Assembly: GCA_944325615.1 (NCBI GenBank) | Contig: CALVAU010000179.1 | Span: forward strand, 1 to 22,755 | Source of the DNA: Candidatus Gastranaerophilales bacterium | Lineage (GTDB): Bacteria; Cyanobacteriota; Vampirovibrionia; Gastranaerophilales; Gastranaerophilaceae | Reading direction: 5' to 3' | Length of the DNA: 22,755 bases | Shown here: positions 7,668 to 14,934 of the stretch, piece by piece | Layout: every line of letters starts with the position of its first letter | How positions within the stretch are numbered: position 1 is the stretch's first letter | The notes under the pieces: generated by a model | The model's database searches: none | What the model was told of the DNA's origin: nothing | The model's input: the letters and a program-made list of their open reading frames with translations, nothing else | Position numbers and translations under genes: made by a program

Positions 7668-8072
7668 TTATGTTCCTGCTTTTTTTTGTAGAGTTTCTTC
7701 TTTTACAAGTTGTTCAGCTTTTTCAGTAATCCTATTTTGGTCATCAATCAATTTTTGAAGTTTTAGTTGGGATGGTTCCATTTTTTTATACAGTGGCCAA
7801 GTAATTAAGTAACTTACTATGCCTGCAGCAAGTCCTATAATTAAATTTCTTTTTGTATGGCTTTTTGCGAGCTTGTTGAGTTCTTGCACAGATTTATTGG
7901 TTTTGTTTTTTGTTAAAATAAACTTATCAACAGTTTCAAGTATTCCGTAGGTAATTCCTGCTGAAGCCAAACTTTCTGCTGTTTTGTATGAATCTTTTAA
8001 AACATTATACTTTCTTTCATCTTCGGTTTTAGAATATTTGTATTTTGATGTGAAATTGGGTTGGACTTGCAT
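7668..8072 (-). CDS. Small single-pass membrane protein of unknown function
   Basis: 134 residues; no family recognised. The N-terminus is MQVQPNFTSKYKY, without a signal peptide. Residues 30-50 are a mildly amphipathic helix and 76-95 a membrane segment (LIIGLAAGIVSYLITWPLY). The C-terminus (100-131) is a charged helix that could form a coiled coil. AAAGGAG lies 7 bases before the ATG, so the start is firm. It follows deoC by 45 bases on the same strand and may be the last gene of the metF-deoC transcript; no terminator is visible on either side. The MQ-x-x-PNF opening resembles that of the HEAT-like protein at 13558-14667 (MMQIPNF). Confidence 0.7.
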   Translation of the reverse strand: MQVQPNFTSKYKYSKTEDERKYNVLKDSYKTAESLASAGITYGILETVDKFILTKNKTNKSVQELNKLAKSHTKRNLIIGLAAGIVSYLITWPLYKKMEPSQLKLQKLIDDQNRITEKAEQLVKEETLQKKAGT

Positions 8073-8117
8073 ATTATACTCCTTTCGATATCTTAAAACC
8101 TGTCAAAAAAATTTTTG

Positions 8118-8774
8118 CTAGTTGGATTCTATAATCTTTACACCGCTGCTTGTGCCAAGTCTTTCAGCTCCTGCTTCAAGCATTTTTATCGCTGTTTCTT
8201 TATCTCTTATGCCGCCTGAAGCTTTTACTTTTAATCCGTAAGGTGATACTGTTTTATACATTAATTCTACATCTTCTGCTTTTGCGCCAACTCCGCCTTT
8301 TACAAAGCCAGTTGATGTTTTTACAAAATCTTCTTTTGCATCTATACAGATTTCACAAGCTTTTTTAATTTCTTCTTTATCAAGCAGATCAGTTTCTAAA
8401 ATTACTTTTAGCGGTTTATCTTTACAGGCAGCTTTTACTGTTTCTATGTCTTTTTTTACAAAATCATAATCTTTGTTTTTCAATGCGGTTACATTTATTA
8501 CCATATCAATTTCATCAGCACCGTCTTCGATTGCAAGTTTCGTTTCATAAGCTTTTACATCGCTTCTATTTGCACCCAAAGGAAATCCTACTGTTGTGAT
8601 AATTTTTATTCCAGAATCTTTAAGATATTCTTTTGCCAATTTTACGTATAAAGGATTGACGCAGATTCCTAGGAATTGGTATTTTTTAGCTTCTTCAAAT
8701 AAATTGATAAAATCTTCTTTTTTTGCATCTTGTTTTAATAGTGTTTGTTCGATGTGTTTGTTAATATTTTCCAT
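8118..8774 (-). CDS. deoC: Deoxyribose-phosphate aldolase DeoC
   Basis: 218 residues, normal for the short DeoC type. It cleaves 2-deoxyribose 5-phosphate to glyceraldehyde 3-phosphate and acetaldehyde in deoxynucleoside catabolism. Class I aldolase residues are visible: the Schiff-base lysine in VKTSTGF (K152), the catalytic lysine in VKASGGIR (K184) and the aspartate in EIDMVINV (D90). TVGFPLGA (61-68) and the phosphate-binding region at LGTSSGV near the end also fit. AAGGAG is 6 bases from the ATG. The metF stop is only 14 bases upstream, so the two are very likely cotranscribed. Confidence 0.96.
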   Translation of the reverse strand: MENINKHIEQTLLKQDAKKEDFINLFEEAKKYQFLGICVNPLYVKLAKEYLKDSGIKIITTVGFPLGANRSDVKAYETKLAIEDGADEIDMVINVTALKNKDYDFVKKDIETVKAACKDKPLKVILETDLLDKEEIKKACEICIDAKEDFVKTSTGFVKGGVGAKAEDVELMYKTVSPYGLKVKASGGIRDKETAIKMLEAGAERLGTSSGVKIIESN

Positions 8775-8788
8775 AAAATCTCCTTCTT

Positions 8789-9640
8789 TTATAAAATATT
8801 TTCTAAAATTTTTGTAGTTGAGTAGGCTTTATTTAGTGTAAAAAAGTGTAAGCCTTTAACTTTATTCTCTTTTAATTCTTCACATTGCGTGCTTGCAAAT
8901 TCTATTCCTAATTTTTTTATGTAGTCTTTGTCATCTTTGTGTAATTCAATTTTGTTTGATAATTTTTTAGGTAGTGTAACTTTTGCAAGTTTAATCATTT
9001 TATCAATTTGTTTTGTACTGATTATTGGCATAATGCCTGCTATAAGAGGAACTGAAATTCCGTTTTTATTCAGCTTTTCTTGATACTCAAAAAACTTTTT
9101 ATTCTCAAAAAACATTTGAGTAATTATAGCTGATGCTCCAGAATTAATTTTATTTTTTAAATTCTCTATATCTTTATCTATGGATTCACATTCAATATGA
9201 CCTTCAGGGTATCCTGCAACTGCAATTGAAAAATTAGTTTTCTCTCTCAAGTATTTTACGAGTTCATTTGCATATCTGAATTCGTAGTCTTCAGATTGGT
9301 AATTTTCAGGTTTGTCGCCTCTTAAAGCAAGAATATTTTCAGTACCAAGTTCTTTTAGAAAATCAAGATTTGAATCTATAAAAGCCTTATTGTTGCAAAT
9401 ACAGGTAAAATGAGGCATAATATCTATTTGCATATTCTTTTTTAGGGCCAGCAGAACTTTTTTATAATTTTCGTTATTTTTGCCGGCAGAACCGCAAGTA
9501 AGAGATATGAATTTTGGATTGTATTTTTTTAGTGTTTCAAGATCTTCTGATAGTTCTTTTAATTTTTCGTCATTTTCAGGCGGAAAAATTTCAAAAGATA
9601 TAACTGTTTTATCAGATTTGTAAATATCTTCCAATTTCAT
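8789..9640 (-). CDS. metF: Methylenetetrahydrofolate reductase MetF
   Basis: 283 residues, typical of bacterial MetF. It reduces 5,10-methylenetetrahydrofolate to 5-methyltetrahydrofolate with FAD, supplying methyl groups for methionine synthesis. Motifs in order: SFEIFPP (15-21, catalytic Glu17), FISLTCGSAG (44-53), ILALRGDKP (103-111, Asp109), VAGYPEGH (141-148), IITQMFF (172-178), and GLHFFTLN near the C-terminus. There is no Shine-Dalgarno sequence; instead TATAAT lies six bases before the ATG with a TG extension, so the mRNA should be leaderless. First gene of a metF-deoC operon, separated from the upstream phosphohexomutase by a terminator. Confidence 0.95.
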   Translation of the reverse strand: MKLEDIYKSDKTVISFEIFPPENDEKLKELSEDLETLKKYNPKFISLTCGSAGKNNENYKKVLLALKKNMQIDIMPHFTCICNNKAFIDSNLDFLKELGTENILALRGDKPENYQSEDYEFRYANELVKYLREKTNFSIAVAGYPEGHIECESIDKDIENLKNKINSGASAIITQMFFENKKFFEYQEKLNKNGISVPLIAGIMPIISTKQIDKMIKLAKVTLPKKLSNKIELHKDDKDYIKKLGIEFASTQCEELKENKVKGLHFFTLNKAYSTTKILENIL

Positions 9641-9646
9641 GAATAA

Positions 9647-9655
9647 ATTATATCA
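9647..9655 (-). promoter_or_regulatory. Extended -10 promoter of metF, predicted leaderless
   Basis: TGA-TATAAT on the minus strand ends six bases before the metF ATG (9638-9640). The expected start site, 7 bases after the -10, is the A of the ATG. The upstream terminator of the phosphohexomutase gene occupies the -35 area. No GGAG-like sequence lies upstream. Confidence 0.55.
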
Positions 9656-9663
9656 TACAGTGT

Positions 9664-9691
9664 AAAAAATAAACAGGCTTTAAGCCTGTTT
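9664..9691 (-). terminator. Rho-independent terminator after the phosphohexomutase gene
   Basis: Stem AAACAGGC (9671-9678) with GCCTGTTT (9684-9691) and a five-base loop; the arms can be drawn up to 10 bp. Reading on the minus strand it is followed by TTTATTTTTT. It starts three bases after the stop codon and abuts the metF promoter. Confidence 0.85.
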
Positions 9692-9693
9692 AT

Positions 9694-11961
9694 TTAAAAA
9701 TTATATTGAGGAATTTCAAATTTTTCATTGTTTGCGTCTTTATCTACAAAATCCAAGTAATATTTCATAGCTTTATCTTTTGTAGTGTTATAAAATTCGT
9801 CATCAATGAATTTTTTGTGTAATTCTGTTCTATACCCAGGATAGTTTCCTAAATTTGTTGCATAAAGCTCCAGTACATTTTTATCTATACCGCCACCGTA
9901 AGCTTTTGTTTTTGCATCAGTACCGGATGGTCTGATTTCTATAAATTTGTCATTGAATTCTAAATATGTACCGTCTCCAACAAATTTAATTGATTGTAAT
10001 GAGTCAAAGCAAAGGCTTTTGAAAGAATCGTTTAGAACTTCTTTTACGTCATCAAGAGTCATTTTACCTTCTTTTACTGCTATTGCCATAGATAAGTAAA
10101 ATAAATCATTTTCCGTACGTTTTTTCTCGCCTTCGGTTTTTGCAAGTTTCAGTTTTTCAATATCAGGTTCAGATTCATTGTAGTAAGCTATATCGATTCT
10201 TGTATCAAAGCGTCCTTTTATTCCGCATTCGTCAAAAATTTGTACAAGATATCTTGATAATGAAAAATCTTTTAATTTAGAAATTAACGCTGATGCTACA
10301 ATAATAGCTTCTGTTGCACTCTTTTCTCTCATTGCAACTGCAGATCTTCCGTTATTTGATTTAATAAGATCTTCAGTACCCATAATCATTCCGCCGCTTT
10401 CTTCGCCGGCAAAGATTAACCTTGGATTCACTCCGAGATTTATAGCATTTGCAAAAACATCATCCACTATTACATCTTTGTCGGGTGAATTTTTAAGCTT
10501 TAATTCAACTTTTTTCATTATGTTTGCAATTTCTTTAAATCCGACAGGTACATTTACAACTTGTACTCCCTGATGTTTTGCCCATTCATCCCAGCTGAGA
10601 GCTGAGGCTGTTGTTTTTATCATAAATCTAGGATGATTTTTCCATAGGTCTTGAGCTTTTAATTGTTTTGCTTGGAAATCCATTAACATTAAGAAAGCTT
10701 GGTTTGCTGTAAATACAGTCAAAATTGATCTGTCATCGAGTTTAATATAGTCGATACCAGCTTCTTCTAGTTTTGGAATTCGTAAAATACTTTCTTTTTG
10801 TGCGATTGTAAGTCTGTCATGATCTGGATCTGTAATCAAAACGGTTGTTAAATAAGGGTAATTTTTAAGTTTTTCTTCATAGTGCATAGTTTCAATTACA
10901 GGGAAATATTTTTCGCCATTTGGTCTTTTTGATAATACTGTTGCATCTACTGAGTAATCATAGAAAGCTTTTTCGCCTTTAGGTGTGTGATCGTACTTTC
11001 CGATAGAATGGAAGAATGAATCTTCTTCAATATTAAACCAGTCAAATTTGTCTGAGATTTCAAGTTTTTTTAGTACTCTGCTAAGAGTTCTGTATGCAGA
11101 TCCTCCGACGTTTTCGATAATGATTTTATCTTCGTAATCTTTGATAAGGTTCAAATTATGTTTTTGAGCTACGCCTGATTTTAGGTATTCGACATAAAGA
11201 TTTGTCCCGTCTTCAAGTTTTTTCATTATTTTTTCATCAATCAAAGGGCTTTCAGCTTTTGATATCTTTATTTCGTATTTACCTTCTTTTTCTGTTTTGT
11301 CAAATATTTCTTGTATTTTATCAACAAATTCAAGACTTTCTTCAGGCAGATACTGGCTACCTTGTGAATTTAAATCTTTTGTAGCATTCTTAACCGAAAT
11401 ACCATGACTTGATGTAATATATTCTCCGCCTAACAAATCAAGTTTGAATGCTAAAAATGAAGCAAGCCATATTGGAATTGTTTTTTTGCCTTCGGGTATT
11501 AAAGTCTTTATACCTTGTGCCGCTTGTACTCTAGCAATTGCTTCTAAATACAAATCTGAGTTGTATCTTACTTCTCGTCCTGCTATTTTTAAAATCTCTT
11601 TATTAGGATATTTTTCTTTTGCAACAAGAGCTTTTGCTAAAGTTGCCAAAACTATTCCGACTAAGTTAATCGGAAATCTTGTATCTTGAGGATATAAAAT
11701 ATTTTGAGGTCCTCTTATTCCTGCTGTTGATACTTTGGCTTCTTTTGCATAATTTGCAAACCACTCTTTTAAATTTAGTCCTTCAGGGTTATTCTTTTTA
11801 TCATAAGGGTTCAGATGCTCTTTTTTTAGTGTGAATGTAAATTCATCTTTATTATTAAAATCCATTAGATTAAGCTCTTTTACATAATCAGGGGTTTTTT
11901 CATAAATACTTTTGAATAATTCATTTTCAAGCTCGATTTTTGATTGTTTTGGTAAAGCCAT
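9694..11961 (-). CDS. Long alpha-D-phosphohexomutase (phosphoglucomutase/phosphomannomutase superfamily)
   Basis: 755 residues, against about 450-580 in usual members. The superfamily moves phosphate between C1 and C6 of hexose phosphates by a phosphoserine. Visible motifs: KVSTAGIRG (76-84), the active-site serine region ITSSHGISVKN (182-192; usual form TASHNP), the metal loop TDPDHDR (377-383; usual form DPDGDR), the sugar-binding GEESGG (519-524) and phosphate-binding RPSGTDAKTKAY (677-688). All four domains are therefore present, with insertions around 195-275 and 585-650. AAGGAG is 7 bases before the ATG. Expressed from one side of a bidirectional promoter shared with plsC and closed by a terminator. 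Probably active given the retained motifs, but substrate cannot be set from sequence. Confidence 0.88.
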   Translation of the reverse strand: MALPKQSKIELENELFKSIYEKTPDYVKELNLMDFNNKDEFTFTLKKEHLNPYDKKNNPEGLNLKEWFANYAKEAKVSTAGIRGPQNILYPQDTRFPINLVGIVLATLAKALVAKEKYPNKEILKIAGREVRYNSDLYLEAIARVQAAQGIKTLIPEGKKTIPIWLASFLAFKLDLLGGEYITSSHGISVKNATKDLNSQGSQYLPEESLEFVDKIQEIFDKTEKEGKYEIKISKAESPLIDEKIMKKLEDGTNLYVEYLKSGVAQKHNLNLIKDYEDKIIIENVGGSAYRTLSRVLKKLEISDKFDWFNIEEDSFFHSIGKYDHTPKGEKAFYDYSVDATVLSKRPNGEKYFPVIETMHYEEKLKNYPYLTTVLITDPDHDRLTIAQKESILRIPKLEEAGIDYIKLDDRSILTVFTANQAFLMLMDFQAKQLKAQDLWKNHPRFMIKTTASALSWDEWAKHQGVQVVNVPVGFKEIANIMKKVELKLKNSPDKDVIVDDVFANAINLGVNPRLIFAGEESGGMIMGTEDLIKSNNGRSAVAMREKSATEAIIVASALISKLKDFSLSRYLVQIFDECGIKGRFDTRIDIAYYNESEPDIEKLKLAKTEGEKKRTENDLFYLSMAIAVKEGKMTLDDVKEVLNDSFKSLCFDSLQSIKFVGDGTYLEFNDKFIEIRPSGTDAKTKAYGGGIDKNVLELYATNLGNYPGYRTELHKKFIDDEFYNTTKDKAMKYYLDFVDKDANNEKFEIPQYNF

Positions 11962-11997
11962 TAATCTCTCCTTCTATAATAATAACTGATTGGCTAA

Positions 11998-12026
11998 ATT
12001 ATATATAAAAAATAACTATTGTTCAA
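11998..12026 (-). promoter_or_regulatory. Promoter of the phosphohexomutase gene
   Basis: On the minus strand TTGAAC (12021-12026), 17-base spacer, TATAAT (11998-12003). Expected start near 11991, giving a leader of about 30 bases with AAGGAG. The -35 overlaps the -35 of the divergent plsC promoter. Confidence 0.65.
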
Positions 12027-12046
12027 TATTTATTTTGGTATATAAT
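12019..12046 (+). promoter_or_regulatory. Promoter of the plsC pair
   Basis: TTGTTC (12019-12024), 16-base spacer, TATAAT (12041-12046). Start expected near 12053, followed by GGGAG (12056-12060) and ATG at 12068. The element mirrors the minus-strand promoter almost exactly about position 12022. Confidence 0.65.
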
Positions 12047-12067
12047 GTATTACAAGGGAGTACAAAA

Positions 12068-12733
12068 ATGAGTAAAGAAAAAAAGAATTATTCAAACAGA
12101 CCAGCATCAACATTTAACAAATACAGAGCGTTTTTTCAGATCCTTGTTTGTAAGTTCTTTTATATGATACGTCTAAAGTTGGTATATAGACTGAAAGTTG
12201 AAGGTCTTGAGAATGTACCTGAGGATAATGAATATATTGTTTGTCCCAATCATTTGTCAACTTTAGATCCTCCGATGATAGCAGGTATTATGCCAAGAAG
12301 AGTTTCCTTTATGGCTAAAAAAGAATTATTTGATATAAGATTTTTAAGATGGTGGATTGATTGGTTGGGTGCGTTTGCAGTTAATCGTGAAAGTCTAGGC
12401 CCGTCAACAATAAAAACAGTTTTAAATATCAAAAAAAGTGAATGGGTATTTGGTATTTTCCCTCAAGGTACAAGAGGGGAGCCTGGTATTATTTCACATG
12501 TATCTAAAGGTTTTGCAGGATTGGCAAAAATTACAAAATGTGCAGTACTTCCTGTCGGTATTGTAGGTACAAATGAAGTTAAAAGATTGCCTTTTACAGG
12601 ACAGATAATAGTAAAAATAGGAAAACCAATTCCATACAGTGATGATACAGATAGTGTTGTTGCAAAATGGACAGAAGCAATTCAAGAATTAACTGGCTTT
12701 AAATATGTAGAAGCTGAAGAAAAGATTAGTTAG
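12068..12733 (+). CDS. plsC: 1-acyl-sn-glycerol-3-phosphate acyltransferase, PlsC family (first copy)
   Basis: 221 residues from the ATG at 12068, which has GGGAG 7 bases upstream and a promoter just before; the in-frame TTG at 11990 lies upstream of that promoter and is rejected. PlsC acylates lysophosphatidic acid to phosphatidic acid at the inner membrane. Block I HX4D is NHLSTLDPPM (H62, D67). Block III is FPQGTRGEPG (131-140), where Gln replaces the usual Glu of EGTR. Block IV is AVLPVGIVG (159-167). A hydrophobic stretch around 22-40 may anchor it. A second, clearly related gene follows 8 bases after the stop. Confidence 0.9.
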   Translation: MSKEKKNYSNRPASTFNKYRAFFQILVCKFFYMIRLKLVYRLKVEGLENVPEDNEYIVCPNHLSTLDPPMIAGIMPRRVSFMAKKELFDIRFLRWWIDWLGAFAVNRESLGPSTIKTVLNIKKSEWVFGIFPQGTRGEPGIISHVSKGFAGLAKITKCAVLPVGIVGTNEVKRLPFTGQIIVKIGKPIPYSDDTDSVVAKWTEAIQELTGFKYVEAEEKIS

Positions 12734-12741
12734 GAGTATGT

Positions 12742-13449
12742 ATGACTGGAAAACAAAGAAATTATAATAGGCGTTATCCATCTGAGTATGGATTTTTAAG
12801 AACGCTTTTTTATATGACTTTTTTACACACCGTTGTAATTCCGTTCATGAAGATTTTTTATAACTATGAGATAACCGGTCGGGAAAACATGCCTAAGCAA
12901 GAAAAAAACGGCAAATTAATATATACCGCAAACCATGTTTCAATTTTTGACCCGCCAATGGTATCTATGGCAACAGGTAAACCTATTGCTTATATGGCAA
13001 AAAAGGAATTGTTTGTAGATGGTGAAAAATTAAGCTGGCTTGTAAAACGTTTAGGCGCTTTTGCAGTTGACAGATCAAAACCTGAAATCGCAACTTTTAA
13101 AACCGTTCGTGATATTTTATCTACAAGCTGGTCTTTAGGTGTTTTTCCACAAGGTGGTATTAGACCTTACGGTAAGTTGGAAGAAGTTAAAAAAGGTTTT
13201 GTTGTAATTGCAAAAAATGCAAAAGCTGATATCGTACCAGTAGGTATAGAAGGTTTTGACGGATATCCAAAACTTAAACCTTTTACAAGAAGAAATGTGA
13301 AATTACATATTGGTAAACCTATTTCATATAAACTTCCTGAAGATGAGATAATTTACCAATGGGGTGAGCAGATGGCTCAGCTTGCAGGATACGAAAATCT
13401 TTTGCCAAAACCTAAAGAACAAAATGATTCACAACTTATCAATAAATAA
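12742..13449 (+). CDS. plsC: 1-acyl-sn-glycerol-3-phosphate acyltransferase family protein (second copy)
   Basis: 235 residues. AGGAG (12732-12736), overlapping the upstream stop codon, is 5 bases before the ATG. HX4D is present in TANHVSIFDPPM (H65, D70). The phosphate-binding block is FPQGGIRPYG (135-144), which differs from EGTR by Gln for Glu and an altered, one-residue-longer loop before Arg. IVPVGIEGFD follows as block IV. It shares landmarks with the first copy (AYMAKKELF, GAFAVDR, KGFVVIAK), so a tandem duplication is likely. The two may act on different acyl donors or acceptors; sequence alone does not tell. Followed by a strong terminator. Confidence 0.88.
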   Translation: MTGKQRNYNRRYPSEYGFLRTLFYMTFLHTVVIPFMKIFYNYEITGRENMPKQEKNGKLIYTANHVSIFDPPMVSMATGKPIAYMAKKELFVDGEKLSWLVKRLGAFAVDRSKPEIATFKTVRDILSTSWSLGVFPQGGIRPYGKLEEVKKGFVVIAKNAKADIVPVGIEGFDGYPKLKPFTRRNVKLHIGKPISYKLPEDEIIYQWGEQMAQLAGYENLLPKPKEQNDSQLINK

Positions 13450-13499
13450 ATTAGTTAGTGAATTTTGTTAGTTCGTTGAGATTTAATGCTTTCAATATA

Positions 13500-13538
13500 A
13501 AAGCCCTTAAGATTATCTTAAGGGCTTTATTTTTATTT
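13500..13538 (+). terminator. Rho-independent terminator after the plsC pair
   Basis: Near-perfect dyad AAAGCCCTTAAGAT (13500-13513) and ATCTTAAGGGCTTT (13515-13528); in RNA this gives about a 12-bp stem with a small loop, followed by ATTTTTATTT. It lies 50 bases after the second plsC stop and 20 bases before the end of the convergent HEAT-like gene. Confidence 0.88.
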
Positions 13539-13557
13539 AAAGAAAGGAATTGATTAT

Positions 13558-14667
13558 CTATGCTGCTTGTGCAGGTTGTTTTTGTTCTGCATTAGGAGTC
13601 ATTTCTGCTTGTTTTGCTTCTTTTGCAGGTTGTTCTTCTTGCATTTGGTTTAGTTTGTTTAATGCTAAAGTTGCTGCTTCTTGAACGCCTTTGTCTTGGT
13701 CGTTTTTAGCAATTGTGAATAAAGTGTTCAAGTCGTTTTTATATGCCGGTTGTTGTATGTATGATAGAGCTTCAATTGCAGAAGTTCTTACCATTGGGTT
13801 TGGGTTGTTTTTCAATTGTTCTACAATTGATACTGCGCCCGGTAATTCAGTTAATGGAACTGTTGTATTTGTAAGTTTAGCTACTTCATCTGAGTATAGT
13901 TTTTGCAAGATTGCTGTTGTGAACATTGCATAGCTTTTGTTTCTTTCAGCTTGTTCCATTGGGGTAATAGTTGTAGCTAATGTTTTTTCACTATCTGTCA
14001 TTTGTTCGTTTTTCATCATTTTTTGTCTTGCTGCGATTTGTTCTTGAGTTGGTCCAGCAAGTTTTGATGAATCTGTGTTAATAATGTTATTTAATGTATC
14101 CATTACTTTTACATCTAATAATTCAGTTGCTTTTTGTGGGTTGTCTTTAACCATATTAGCTATTTCTTCCATAGCAGAAGCTTGTACTTCATAATCTGGG
14201 TTTGCTAATTTAGAAATAAAAGCATTTAAATCAACTTGTGGTTCTAAAGGTGCTGGAGTTTCAATTTTAGGTTCTTTAACATCTTTAGCTTGTTCTGTTT
14301 CAGGTTTTGTTACAACCGGTTGCGGTACATTTACAGATGCAGCAGGAGCAACTTCAGTTGCTGCAGCTTCAGGAGCTTTTGGAGCTTGTTCTGTTACTTG
14401 TGGAGGAATTACAACTGGTTGTTGTGCAGGCATGTAATATGGTTGAACCGGAGCTTGCGGGTATTGGTAAACCGGAGCTTGCGGATAGCTGTAATATGGC
14501 ATTGTCGGTTGTTCATATTGACCTGCTTGAGGTGCTGCTTGTGCAACTCCAGGAGCTATAACTGAAGGGTTGTGTACATCAATTTTTACAGCGTTATAGC
14601 TTTGTGGTTGCGGTTGTGGTTGAGCCACTTGCATGTAAGGGTTTGGAAAATTTGGAATTTGCATCAT
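13558..14667 (-). CDS. Pro/Gln-rich protein with C-terminal HEAT-like helical repeats
   Basis: 369 residues from the ATG at 14667, with AAAGGA 9 bases upstream; the in-frame TTG at 14685 precedes that site and is rejected. Residues 1-140 are low complexity, rich in Pro, Gln, Ala, Val and Tyr, with PQPQPQPQ and two YPQAPV units. From about 145 the protein is helical, and 282-342 reads as HEAT/armadillo-like repeats (NPNPMVRTSAIEALSYI, then GVQEAATLALNKL). No signal peptide or membrane segment, so probably a cytoplasmic scaffold or adaptor; function unknown. A candidate -10 TAGAAT is at 14707-14712 on the minus strand without a good -35. The tail is Ala/Gln/Glu-rich. Confidence 0.78.
   Translation of the reverse strand: MMQIPNFPNPYMQVAQPQPQPQSYNAVKIDVHNPSVIAPGVAQAAPQAGQYEQPTMPYYSYPQAPVYQYPQAPVQPYYMPAQQPVVIPPQVTEQAPKAPEAAATEVAPAASVNVPQPVVTKPETEQAKDVKEPKIETPAPLEPQVDLNAFISKLANPDYEVQASAMEEIANMVKDNPQKATELLDVKVMDTLNNIINTDSSKLAGPTQEQIAARQKMMKNEQMTDSEKTLATTITPMEQAERNKSYAMFTTAILQKLYSDEVAKLTNTTVPLTELPGAVSIVEQLKNNPNPMVRTSAIEALSYIQQPAYKNDLNTLFTIAKNDQDKGVQEAATLALNKLNQMQEEQPAKEAKQAEMTPNAEQKQPAQAA
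14446..14493. repeat. Short 24-bp tandem repeat inside the HEAT-like gene
   Basis: Two adjacent 24-base units begin at 14446 and 14470; their first 15 bases (AACCGGAGCTTGCGG) are identical. They encode the repeated YPQAPV-containing eight-residue unit of the low-complexity N-terminus. Confidence 0.7.
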
Positions 14668-14856
14668 TTTATCATTTCCTTTCAATAAATAATTAAATCT
14701 ATTCCTATTCTACTGTTTTAATATCCCTGAATAAAATAAATTGCTATATAAAATCATATTTTTAATAATTCTTAACATAATATTATCAAAAACATATTAT
14801 AGAGCCTATTACGGGGCTTTAAAAATTTACAAACAGCTTAATAAATTATGCTATTT

Positions 14857-14886
14857 TTGCCAATTGAAACTTATTTATGCTAATAT
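14857..14886 (+). promoter_or_regulatory. Promoter of the transketolase-ftsEX operon
   Basis: TTGCCA (14857-14862; 5 of 6 to consensus), 18-base spacer, extended -10 TGC-TAATAT (-10 at 14881-14886). Start expected near 14893, about 42 bases before the ATG. The rest of the 267-base gap (14668-14934) is very AT-rich and shows only a weak hairpin near 14802-14820. Confidence 0.5.
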
Positions 14887-14934
14887 GTTAATTGAGTTGT
14901 ATATGTTTGGTAGATAAATACGAGGCCGGACTTA

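Noticed and set aside
8101..8106. Perfect TTGACA on the minus strand upstream of the small membrane protein
   Set aside because: No -10 lies 16-18 bases away; the only TATAAT (22 bases) sits between the Shine-Dalgarno sequence and the ATG, so it is unlikely to be a promoter.
11990..12067. Longer plsC with a TTG start at 11990
   Set aside because: The extension contains the plsC promoter (TATAAT at 12041-12046), and the ATG at 12068 has GGGAG at proper spacing.
14290..14565. Two overlapping + ORFs opposite the HEAT-like gene
   Set aside because: They are Leu/Gln- and Cys/Arg-rich shadows of the Pro/Gln/Ala low-complexity codons, with no ribosome binding site.
14802..14820. Hairpin AGCC...GGCT before the transketolase gene, considered as terminator or small RNA end
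   Set aside because: Only about four pairs with an eight-base loop and a weak AT tail; too weak to call.
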